DNA from: Motacilla alba alba
Taxonomy: Eukaryota > Chordata > Aves > Passeriformes > Motacillidae
Assembly: GCF_015832195.1 (NCBI RefSeq)
Contig: NC_052028.1
Span: forward strand, 6,553,501-6,617,500
Reading direction: 5' to 3'
Length of the DNA stretch: 64,000 nt
Shown: piece by piece, positions 39,478 to 49,980 of the stretch
Position numbering within the stretch: the stretch's first letter is position 1
Layout of the letters: every line of letters begins with the position of its first letter
Made by a program: the position numbers and the translations under genes
The notes under the pieces: model-generated
Databases searched by the model: none
Told to the model about the DNA's origin: nothing
Seen by the model: only the letters and a program-made list of their open reading frames with translations

Positions 39478-39584
39478 CACTGGATGAGAGAGAAGAACAG
39501 AAGTGCCCACACCATCATTTTGAGAGAAAATGCAGGATTCAAGAATGCAGTGCTCCCCAGGCTTGTTGGATTTGGAGGAATCAT
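39478..39584 (-). CDS. GABRG2: Exon 1: start codon and signal-peptide region
   Basis: The ATG at 39584 opens 35 codons plus two bases. The peptide starts [11 protein letters not shown] and continues through [10 protein letters not shown] into a hydrophobic stretch (residues 25-34, [10 protein letters not shown]), the expected signal-peptide core. It aligns without gaps to the start of mammalian gamma-2 as I remember it: PN at 4-5, S8, GS at 10-11, P17, FS at 19-20, KM at 22-23, VW at 25-26 and SL at 32-33. The donor is GTAAGAT directly after 39478. The last two bases (TG) join the first base of exon 2 to make a Cys codon (residue 36), and the frame continues correctly. G at -3 gives an adequate start context. 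A second in-frame Met pair at residues 23-24 could also serve as a start. The exon is too short and too divergent to find by ORF length alone. Confidence 0.85.
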
Positions 39585-39595
39585 CTCTATTCCAG

Positions 39596-39615
39596 CCCCC
39601 CCCCCACCCCCCCCC
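39596..39615 (-). repeat. G-tract in the 5' leader next to the start codon
   Basis: On the sense (minus) strand nine G, one T and ten G lie 12-31 bases upstream of the ATG. Exact run lengths may suffer from sequencing error. Confidence 0.85.
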
Positions 39616-39669
39616 AAGCTTTTTTCCCCCTTTCCTCTCGGTTGCAGATGGATCCGTCCCCTTCTTTAA

Positions 39670-39687
39670 TTTTTTTTTTTTTTTTTT
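39670..39687. repeat. Poly(T) tract, 18 bases (plus strand)
   Basis: Uninterrupted T run, read as A18 in the sense direction of the gene leader. Confidence 0.9.
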
Positions 39688-39708
39688 GGTAGTAGTTCTC
39701 CCTCCTCC

Positions 39709-39738
39709 CTACCAGGTCCCGTCAGTGGGATGAGACAT
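39709..39738 (-). other. Possible upstream ORF, 9 codons
   Basis: ATG at 39738 opens MSHPTDGTW and stops with TAG at 39709, 125 bases before the main ATG. The start context is CGCAATGT (-3 G). It matters only if transcription begins upstream of 39738, which is unknown. Confidence 0.35.
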
Positions 39739-40030
39739 TGCGCCCAGCTGCGGGAATTAATATGCAGGGGGAGAGAAATTAGATCTGCACAAGCCCTTTG
39801 CAGATATAATCAGAAAACGTCAGCTCTGGCAGCAGGCAGCAGCTTCCAAATCTAGGGAAATAATATAATTGGGAGAAAAGGAAAAAAATGAAACCCAAAC
39901 AAAAAGCGAAAATCACAGACACTCACAGAATAAAAACAGTCAAGGAAAGGAGCACATACACATTTACGGAACCGCCGACACACATGCAGGAAAATCCAAT
40001 AAAGCAACAAAGAGTAAATGAGAGGGGAAG

Positions 40031-40062
<32 letters not shown>
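40031..40062. repeat. Poly(A) tract, 32 bases (plus strand)
   Basis: Uninterrupted A run after GAGGGGAAG. No LINE or SINE body precedes it, so it is treated as a simple repeat. Confidence 0.9.
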
Positions 40063-40064
<2 letters not shown>

Positions 40065-41479
40065 AAGACTAAAGCAATGGAGCTTCTGCCTGAATGCAGA
40101 TTAACTCTGAGGTCAAAGTGGAAATGATGCACTCTGCTGCAGCACAGATTAACACATGCGTGGTGTCAGCCAGGGTGCTTTTTAACCTTTGATTACACAT
40201 ATGCAGGCAGCCTGGATTTTCATTTTGGAGCTGAGAAGGATTTGGCAGGCATAAAAAAGGAGGTTGGAAGGAAAAGCTCGCCCTATGCTGCTGAGCATCC
40301 TCATTTTTCTAAACAGCGTGGAAACCGTGATTGCAAAGGGGGAAAAAAATGAAAGGTTGGATGGGGGAGTGGAAAAGGGAGGGATGGTTGTTGCTAAGTA
40401 ACTCAGGAAATGGGGAAAGCAGCATTGGTGGAGTCAGTATGAATGAGGTGATTTAGTGTGTGATAGGATCAGGGGGAATATGCAAGGTTTTTATCTTCCC
40501 TCCCCCTAATAAGAGAGACTACACAGAAACAGGAAACACTTCCTAGCCAGAGGGGAAACACTAGAGGACTATGGAAGATGAATGCTGCCAAATTTTGGAA
40601 CCGGAATCCCAAATTCCGTTGTCCAAAAATGCAATTTAGCAACTACTAGTTGAGTATATAATTCAGGGAATCTCATGATTTCCTAAAGTAAGCGTGCTTT
40701 AGTCTAAAATAGGTACTTGGACTATGATCTACGATAACATTGTTTTACCTCCCCTATTTTTTCTGTCTAGAGCCAAGTAAATATAGACAATAACAAGCCT
40801 ACCCAATGGCATATATGAACTGGGAGATTGGGCAAACTAAATCACCAGGAACATTTTTTTTCTATCTCAAGCCCACTTTTCTGAAACTTCAGGGAGAAAT
40901 AAATAAAAAATTATCCTAAAGAAAACTTAAATGATGGGAAAGTGAAATGTTCCCAATAAAACAAAAGATTCAAAATTTCCCACTGGACTTAGTCTTATTG
41001 GAGCCAAATTTGACACTTGGATTCTGCTCAAACCTTCTAATACCCTGGACAATCTGTTAGTTCCCAATGTCCAAATGCAGATGACATTTATACATCTGAA
41101 TTAGATACAGTAGTTGCTTTCTCAGCGTTTCTAAAAACACAGATCCAGCCTTCAGCTATCAAGTTAATTTTTTCTGTTTCCAAACCCAATGCATTTAACT
41201 TTAACAATAATCAATAGATTTATATTATTAGTAGAATTAAATACATTTTGGTTCCTGTATAGTTCGATGATTATTGGAGCCACTATCTAACCCAGTCACT
41301 GTATTTTTATCAGTGTTTACAAACAAAGTAACAAGTTGCTAACCTGTTACTTAATATTTCTAGTCAATGGTCTTATTGTTAATTAAGTTATTTCATCAAC
41401 TTGTGAAATACAGCCTCTTCAGTGATAGACAGGTATGAAATATTTTAAATACTCTCCCCATATCTCTCTTCCTCTCAGT

Positions 41480-41482
<3 letters not shown>

Positions 41483-41531
<49 letters not shown>

Positions 41532-41536
41532 GTATG
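41483..41536 (+). repeat. Compound microsatellite (TA)n(TATG)n
   Basis: About 18 TA units run to 41519 and then pass into about four TATG/GTAT units, ending in GCATG. Confidence 0.97.
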
Positions 41537-44500
41537 CATGTTCAAATATCAACATTTGCTCATGGTTCAATTCATTACCTGTAAGGATGACACTTCTGTG
41601 ATTTTATTGCTGTAATCTCTCTCATCAGTTATCACAACATTCCTTTGAAGGATGAAAAGTTGTGTATATTTTGGTGAGGGAATCAAAATTGTTGAAAGCT
41701 AAGAATTTGAACTGTGCAAACACTTATTTATTGTCTTGGCTACTGCAACCGTGTCTGCACAAGCATGGCAGCTTTACTCTGCACTTTTTTCAACTGAAAA
41801 TCTGTTCCATTAGCAAAGTCTTCTTGTGTGAAAAGAGCTCCTGGATTCCTACAAAATTCTTATGCACTTTTATTCCAGAGGATCAGCTCATTATTCTTTC
41901 TAGGAGAGACAAGGGGTCTGCAATAGAAGAAAAACCTGCTGGTGTCAAAGCTTGAGAAAGTTTTCTGAGCTTCCCGTCACACAGATGGTAAGTCAGAAAT
42001 CAATGGATACTGTAATATTAATCCTGGATTGCTCAGAGATGTGAAAGATGTAGAAGACATTGATGATATTATTCCTGTGGGTACTTTATTAACTGTACCT
42101 TCTATTCACATTGTTGATTGGTTATTAGTGGGTTTTGATAGGCAAGCATACTGTGAAGATTGTGTGGAATTTTTTGCATATTAAAACTTGCAGCATTGTA
42201 TTATGATCAATTTTTCATCCCAGACACATCAGCTTTAATTTTCATTTCAGCTGCCTGCAATTGACATTTAGGCATTGACTAAGGTAGTGGGAATTAGGAT
42301 CTTTGGCCTCTGTTCCACTCAGTGGACCACAGAATGGCCAAGTCAGGCTTTTGAGTGCTCCTAGATAAGATCATTTCAATGCCAAAATACTTGACCCCCC
42401 CATACATAAAACTTATCCACCAATAATCAAGCAATACCAATTTGGCTCTAAGTAATTTTAAATGCAAATTTGTCCTTGCAGTTCTTTGCAACCTCGGTCT
42501 GAAGGAAAGGAAAGTAAACCCACACTTTATGTTAAAGAATTTCAACATTATTATATTAGGCTGATAACCTCTGCTAGGAAAAACTTTGTTTATCTGTAGC
42601 AGATAGAGCTGCCTAGAAAACAAAAATGTACCAGGCTGTTTTCTCTCTGAACACACATTGTCTTTGAAGCACAGTGTTCTTTTTTCTGTACCCACAAGCT
42701 CTATCAGACACTGATATTTTAGGATTCCGTCATAATAAATTATCACAAAGGATCAAATTTACATGAGGACACTGCCTAGTGTGAAATGTTTTCCTGACAC
42801 CTTTGGTGTGATAAACCAATCCCACATAGTAACTTGTCCCTGGGCACAAATGTGGTATCTTCACAACAAATCATTTCAAGTTTTTGAAAAAATTGTCTCA
42901 TGAAGAATAATTAAGCACAGAAGTTATTGTTCCAAAAAGATGCATGCTGTATCAGACTAGAATATTATAGGAGTATCTTGGTCAATTTGGCAGACGCCTT
43001 GTTCATTTACAAGGGGGCTCTCAGCTCCTATGATTTCCCTATGTGTCCAAGGAAAACATGGCTTTTTCTTACCCTAAAATTATTTATTTTCTGTGTATCA
43101 AATATTAGATCACACATCAGAAAGGAAGAAGAAAAAGATACATGTAAGAAAGCAAATGCAAAAGTAGGTGTTGCAAAAGATGCATAAAGTAAAAAAAGGG
43201 GCTCTGCCAATGTCAATATCTTGCCAGATTGTTTTTATCACATGTTCCTATCTGGAAATTCTTCCTGTTTCAGCTTGTTTTTCCTTGTGTTGCTTTAGAC
43301 AAAAACAAAGCAAACCACCAAAAATAAAGTGCTAATTGCACTCTCTCCCAAATGGCACATGATTTGGGTAGAGGTAACTGGTTTATATGGGTCATGCTGA
43401 GGATGCTTTCTTAAAGGCATAAGGAGGGAACATCTAGGTAGTTAAATTATCTATTATTATGTTTTATGAGACTATTTATTACATATCAAGTAATGTTTTG
43501 ATGCCTAGAAAAAAACATTAACTACTGTTTTTATATTATTCTTATTCTGAAATAAAATATCCTAGTTATAAATAAAAAGACTTTTGAACTGCATGAAAAC
43601 ACATACATTTAAAAATAGCTTGTATAAAGCTATATATAAATATATATTTTATAATAGTAGTTATAACATTGATAGCAATTTGCTTTCTTCAAAGAATCTC
43701 TTAGCATATTTTAGCTCTGGGTAAATGTCTTAATACTGAACTCCTAAGGACAATAGCATCCAATATAAAGCATTTCTTTGATGGGATTCTAGGATTTGAT
43801 ATAATCTCTCTTTTTTCCCCATGGTCTATCTTCTGACACATTTTCTGTTCATCAATAGGTGTATAAATGCATATTGAAACATGGAAAACCTAAGAATTAA
43901 TCTTGAAACACTTCTAGGAGAAAGGTAGGTCATGGTTTCATACATTTATTACTGTACATGTGTGTTCATGGTTGTGCATGGGAGGATTTCATTTGGAACA
44001 CCCAGACACCTAGTTCTCTTTTAATCCATGTGCTCAAAACACAGTCAGTCTGTGAAGTAGGGGTATGGGGGTGGGCTGAACAAAAACTGCACTAGATAAG
44101 TGCTAGACTAAAATCATAGTTTGGAGATGGTTATTGACTGAATCAACATAAAATCTGGACCTTTCAAAGAGCTTTGTGAAGCAAGCCCAACACAATTATT
44201 GCATCTGCACAGATACATTCATGTCAGTACCAAGTAGATGAACTCAGAAGTATAGTGCACAGTGTATCCAAACATAGTTCTGTCTATTTTTCCAAATGTA
44301 ACCTAAATATATCTATTTGTTATAGTATTGAAAAAATAGTGCCATCTTAATATTGAATCTCGCTGCTATTTTTCCCTGGTAAATATTGGATGGAGTCAGA
44401 AATATTGCCTATCATTTTGTAGAATATGGATGCCACAGAATTTTGAAGTAGGACTCTAAGGTATATTTATTTATTTAACTGGAAAAATATTGTTTAAGCA

Positions 44501-46771
44501 TTGTTTCAGTCTTGTTTATTTGGAAGATGATTCACTTAAACTGTCAGAACAAAAGAAAAAAAAAGGCTAAGTGGGTTAAAAATAGTAATTCTTTCAAGAA
44601 ACCCTTTGAGCTGAAGCCACCTTCTTAGAGTATTCAACATACTGCATTTTTTAAAAAAGCCAAAATCTTATGCTGCTTGGAAAATTATTTTTAAAGAATT
44701 ATTTTAGAGCTTAGCGATTAAAATTGAGAAGTGTTTCCTAAGACACTACCACTTACAGTGATACTTCAGGATTTAATGCAAAGTGAACATTTTTACAGAT
44801 AGATATTATTCAATCTGCATCACCAGGTTTCTATTCAAAGCAATCATTTCCAAGTACTCGACTTAAAAGAAAGAATTCTGGTAGCCTAATACAACCAAAG
44901 CACAACCCTAAAATATCTGTTTGCTTACGTGCTTTGATCTTGTGCTAAAACAGTAAAGAAAACAAGTTGTTGGCTAAGAGCTCTCACACTGTGCTTAGAT
45001 GTACAAGCTCCTGCCAGGAACAGGCTTACCAAATGTTATTTTGTGCTGCAAACATCTAAGATTCTGTTATCATCAAACTCTTGGAGCAAACTGCATTCCC
45101 CACCTCCCTGCACCTGACCTGAATAAGCTTCCTTACCCTGTAACCTTACCTAGAGGGCCCAGTTCCTTCACACTAAATCCTTATGTGAAGAAACCATGCT
45201 ATGGTACTTTCTGAGGAATAAACTAATGGGGGTTTTTCTGAACAGTTTTGTTAATGCCTAGGAGAAGTTTCTGCTTCCCAAGAGTTTCGAAGAAGCACGA
45301 TTTTCAGGAGTCATTTATTGATATGTATTCACATTCGTCAGTCTTGTGCACAATATTTCACATGTTTATACTAAGAGCTTAGATTTAAACCCTTCGTTCA
45401 AAATACAGCTTCCATCCCATGCTTCCCTTGTGCTGAATCTCTACGTTTAAGACCACTTTGAAACCACCCCAAGAAGCCAGACTCTCCTTCCTGTACTCAA
45501 GCTCCAGCCAAAGGAGAAAGGAGAATGTTCGAGTTGTCCAGCTCTCACTCCTGGGGTTGAGAGAGGGTGGCAGTGCTGGGCTCCTTTCTGAGGTGATGGC
45601 AGAATCTCTACATGAAGGAGCAAGGGAACCCTTTTTACATAGTTTGCACTTTCAGTGGGACAAGCTGAATTCTATTGTTCATAAATCTGATTATTACCCA
45701 TGACCACTCAACATACTTGCACCTTGTTTTGGATATCTACCCGCATGTAAATTGTAATTGTATATATTGTCTATTTAGCAATGAGAAAGGAAGAAATACC
45801 CTGTGCACAGTCAGCACTGAATACCAAAGGGAAAAACACATTCGAAATTTTGAAAGGGTGCTTTTCCATAACTGTGTTCTAGTACTTGAATATGTGTGTA
45901 TTGGAATGAAATGAAACAGGTCATCTTCAAACCAGCATCTTCAAATCAGCTATGTAGCAGCACATTTCATGGACCAATATGCTTGCAAATGTGATTTCAT
46001 CAGTGTATACTCACATTTGGCAGGATTTATGTGTTCTGTAAATGATATGTTTTTGTTCTAAGTCATTATATGTATATTTTTTCTTATTTACTACTACAAA
46101 GAAATAGTGCTCTTGAGGCTGCTGCATCTGTTCATTTAAACTGTGCACATCTACAGTATTATTTTTATTCCCACATGAAGAATGAAAATTCTCATAGACC
46201 AGGAAATCATTGTTCATTCATTTATTAGTTTTTCGCAATATATAATGCATCAAGAAAATCAAAGTCAGATGCTTGGTTTCTGACTGATAAAAATAACTTG
46301 GCTACCTTAAGAGAATGATTACTTCTTTCAAAAAGAAGTGAATTATCAGTTTTCCTACAAATAGATATAATTTTTTTTCAGAAAAATAATCTAGAAATCC
46401 TGACAAGAGGCCAAAGGAAGCAGTTTGAAATGCATGCTTAGGAAGTCTCAACAAACCTTGATGCAATTTAGGAGTACATTTAACTGCTGTCTGAGCCCAG
46501 GGCTTTGCACAAGGAGGTGCAACCTTCTTTTTCATTATTGCAGGAAAAGGCCACTACTTGACAGAAAACTTAAGCCTCAGAATGTCACTTTTCACAATTG
46601 TAATCTCTATATTTTCAGTAAAGATATTTTTGCTGTTTCTGCTTTTCACTCTTACCAAGAAAGTGAGATCTAAAAGTGAAAAAGGTGAGATTTGGCAATA
46701 TAAATCCTGAATTTGTTCAGCAGTGAATATTTTAAAACATCAGCCTCCAAAGCCTGCGTGATAGCAGACAC

Positions 46772-46808
46772 TCAGGGATGCCACTCCTATCAGACACAGC
46801 ATCCCTGA
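46772..46808. repeat. Inverted repeat, 10-bp arms, 17-base spacer
   Basis: TCAGGGATGC at 46772-46781 is exactly complementary to GCATCCCTGA at 46799-46808. Confidence 0.85.
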
Positions 46809-49429
46809 CGTTCTGTAGTTGTTATCCCTTTTGTATAGAAAATCTGATTTGATATGTGTTGTTAGTCTGGCATTTTGCTTAGTATTCACTAACACTGATC
46901 CAAAAGCTCTGTATTTCCAGGCCAGATTTGATATTTCCTTTAGACAGTTTACATAATCTTAAGATCTATTTTGGTGTGTCATTATTTCCTATGATTGCAA
47001 TATTCAAAGTCTATTTCCAGCGGCAAAGTAGAATCTCCTCCCAAAGTAACTGTGAGGAAATCTTCCTGCCATTTGTGTAGGACCACATTGGGACACAAAT
47101 ATGGTTCCATACAGGCTGAGTGGAGCAGGAATGGCTCCGTGGGAATGGATCCAGGGTGCTGAGGTCTGTGAAAGCCTTACAGCTAGCCCTGCCAAGGGAA
47201 TGTTATGCCCATTCTGTATAATCATTGCAAATGGTTTTCGATTCTTCCTCCAAAAAACAGGAAGGAATGAAAGTAAAAGGCCATAAAGGATGTTTTCTTC
47301 ATGCAGAAGGAGGCAGCCCATTGTGTCTGTTTGAGCAAGAAGATAAAACAGAAAAGAATGTATGCTAACTCATTACACTAATTCTGCAATGCAAGGATAC
47401 ACAAGAGCAGAGTTTTCAATACAGTATTAAACATCTATTTTTCATGTCTGCATTTGAGCTATAAGTTTGGTTTATTTTGGATTAATCTTTTTAACTTTCC
47501 CTAAAGCTGAAGAAGAAATCTCACAGTTTGGCCATGTTTCTGTTCAGAGTAAGCTCTTTTGATCTTGCAGCATTGGGAAGGATCACTTTCTGTGCAGTGG
47601 ATGTAAATGCACTTTGGGAAGGATAGCAGATAACAGTACACGTGTGCTAGCAGGAATACATTTTTTGACTCTGGACTTTTGATGTCATGCTATGACAGTC
47701 TTATGGGCAAACTGAGGATATTTGTTCTAGTTCTAGAAATTTCTCCTCATTAATTTTCAGTGGTTTGCTTTTCAGTGCAGTTTGGTACTGAATAGGATTA
47801 TTCCTTTTACTACTAAATATATTAAATAATGATCTGGTAGTATGGTAGTATGAATAGTATCCTTACCATATTCAGTAAGGATGCCAAGCCACAGGCAGAA
47901 GGGTGGAGGGAATAAGATTAGACCTGAAAAACAAAAGCTGAAAAAAAAAATTCAGAACATTCAGAAAGAATGGCCAGAAGTCTTGAAAAGTGTTGTCAAA
48001 GGAAACATGAGAAAAGGGGGTAAATGCAGTTTAGTCTGAGGAATTATGTCAAGTTTTCAAATATGTGCAGGTATAATTAGGCATAAATAGCTGGTATTTC
48101 TGCTTTGTAGGGTGATTGAGATTTATCACAGCTTCTTAGATTAATTATCTTTGGATAAGTCAAAAGAATGCTCTATGGTGGGAATCTCTGAGCACTGAAA
48201 TAGTTTTCTGACGTAAAATATGAGGTTCATTCAGCGTTGCTTTCTATAACTCATAGGTAAATGCTCTGTATAAGCTAAAAATGGGCTGAAATTAAACAGA
48301 GAACTGTTCAGTTAAGCTTTTAAACAAAAAAGAAAAAAAGGCAGTCTCATACATATATTTTTATCTGAAAGAACTAATGGAAATTAATTCATTTGATAGG
48401 GGCAACAAAAGCTTTTGTTGCCACAAAAATAAAGGTTTGCAACATTCATGATTTAGATGAGAAAAAAAAAAGTATATTGCTTGCAAGATCAAAAGAAAAT
48501 GGAATGGGAAAAAGTGATTTCCAAGGATGTTATATAAAGTTCATTGTCGCTTTCCATCTCTGTCTCTTAAGTTCAGTTTTGTGATATGAAAGTTCACCAC
48601 TAAGTAATGACTTTCAGGAAAATATTCCTAAGAAGAACTTGAACTCTGTTACTTTTCGTGTTATTTGATCTTGTATAACTTACAACATACTCAGAACAGT
48701 AACTGCAATGAAAATCTCTTCAAGCTGCTTGGACTACAAGAGACATGTCTTTTATTCTTCTTTCCTGTTTGCATATGGAGTGGATTTTTTTGCATCTCTA
48801 AGTGACGTGGCCCATATACTCATGACAACAAAAAATGAGCCTGAATCATCCCTTCTCCTCTGAAATGTAGATTGTGTGATGATCTCAGTTGCAGACCAGA
48901 TTGTAGCTTTTACCTATGTTAACAGATTTCTGCTGCAATGTCTCTCTATGGTTTTAAGCTTTCAAGAATCCTATAGCCCCAAAATATAAATTTCCTAATA
49001 TAAGCAGTGACACATCAAGGGAAAAGTGCTGAAGTGATGTAGTTCCATATATTCCACTTAATAAGTCAAACTCATATTGAAAGAAAGTGTGAAGGGTTAT
49101 ACTCACTTCTATGCCCCTACCTGGCTACCACAGTTTATTTTTTCAGATGAAATAAGGCTTCAGAAGCTGCTCTGGGACTGTACAGTGACAGGAAGTATAG
49201 AAATTGTAGGAATTTACTATTTGACACTTTTCAGTACTATAAAGCTCTCAGAACTGGGACAGAGAACACGAAATCTCTCTAAAAACCTGTCATAGAAAAA
49301 TGTAACATCACCAGGCTGAAGCCTGAGGTCTGGGTTGGGATGTACACAGGGACTCAGGCAGGCAGGAAGGGAGGGCATTGTATCCCTCATCCAGCTCCTA
49401 CTCAAAAGAGCTGTCAGTGCTGATTGAAT

Positions 49430-49980
49430 TTAAACCAGACCTTGCTGTTCAGGTCTAGAAAAGTATCAGGGTTAGAGATTTCACAGCCTCTCTGTGCAAT
49501 TCATTCTAATCTTTAATTGTGCTGACAGTGAATCATTTGTTCTCCCCCTTTGATTAACAACCCTTATCTCTGGCACTGCCTTCTGACCCCAGAGAGCTGC
49601 TCCATGTGCAGCCCCATCCATGATGCTCTGGGTGCTCACTCTGGCTGTTTATCAGTTGAATAACTGTACAATTTCTTGTCTTGAAGCCCCCAAAAAGGAC
49701 ACAATGGTCCAGATGTGGCCTGATGAAGGCCAGGTAAAGGTGAGTGATGACTTCCTCAGGTTTGCCTTCATCCCTGCCATGACTCCTGTTTCCCTGCCAG
49801 TCGGTCCCCAGCACTCCTTGGGGAGGGATTATTCCATCCCATTGCAGAATTTTACAGGTATTCTTACTGAATTTCATTTTATTCCTTCAGCCAAATGCAG
49901 CCTCTCTGAATGGCAGCCCTTCTCACAAGCACATTGACACCATGCCCTAGCTGCTGTCATCCACAAACTTGATGGGGCTG
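49430..49980 (-). mobile_element. Degraded CR1 LINE fragment (ORF2 C-terminal part), minus strand
   Basis: The minus strand encodes remnants of the CR1 reverse-transcriptase C-terminal region: MKFSKNTCKILQW, then LYLAFIRPHLDHCVLFG (CR1 elements typically read LYSALVRPHLEYCVQFW here). Farther on, antisense matches to the tail appear in TCACAGCCTCTCTGTGCAAT and TTAACAACCCTTATCTCTGG. Indels and stop codons between these segments show an old copy. The 107-codon frame at 49554-49877 is the relic and not a host gene. Boundaries are approximate. Confidence 0.75.

Larger units (their letters stand above)
39585..40270 (-). promoter_or_regulatory. GABRG2: Putative 5' leader and promoter region of GABRG2
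   Basis: The transcription start cannot be located from sequence alone. Features upstream of the ATG are a minus-strand G10-T-G9-type tract (39596-39615), a T18 run (39670-39687, A on the sense strand), a possible 9-codon uORF (39709-39738), an E-box CAGCTG at 39745, a CRE half-site TGACGT at 39817-39822 and AT-rich TATA-like stretches near 39755-39770 and 39865-39880. An A32 run at 40031-40062 separates this from farther flank with a TCF/LEF-like CTTTGAT at about 40187. The position of the promoter is inferred from exon 1 only. Confidence 0.5.
40271..49429. other. 5' flank of the gene, proximal part: no gene seen
   Basis: AT-rich intergenic sequence with a compound microsatellite at 41483 and an inverted repeat with 10-bp arms at 46772-46808 (TCAGGGATGC and GCATCCCTGA, 17-base spacer). 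Open frames such as 42294-42746 minus (150 codons) have no recognisable domain, and I do not call them. Confidence 0.7.

Noticed and set aside
39888..40132. Lys-rich / Phe-rich frames on opposite strands
   Set aside because: They simply read through the 32-base poly(A) tract.
40240..40262. TATA-like CATAAAAAAGG on the plus strand, suggesting a divergent promoter
   Set aside because: No plus-strand gene, exon or CpG island follows, and such A-rich matches are common in this AT-rich DNA.
42294..42746. 150-codon minus-strand frame
   Set aside because: No recognisable similarity, low-complexity basic composition and no sign of exon borders.
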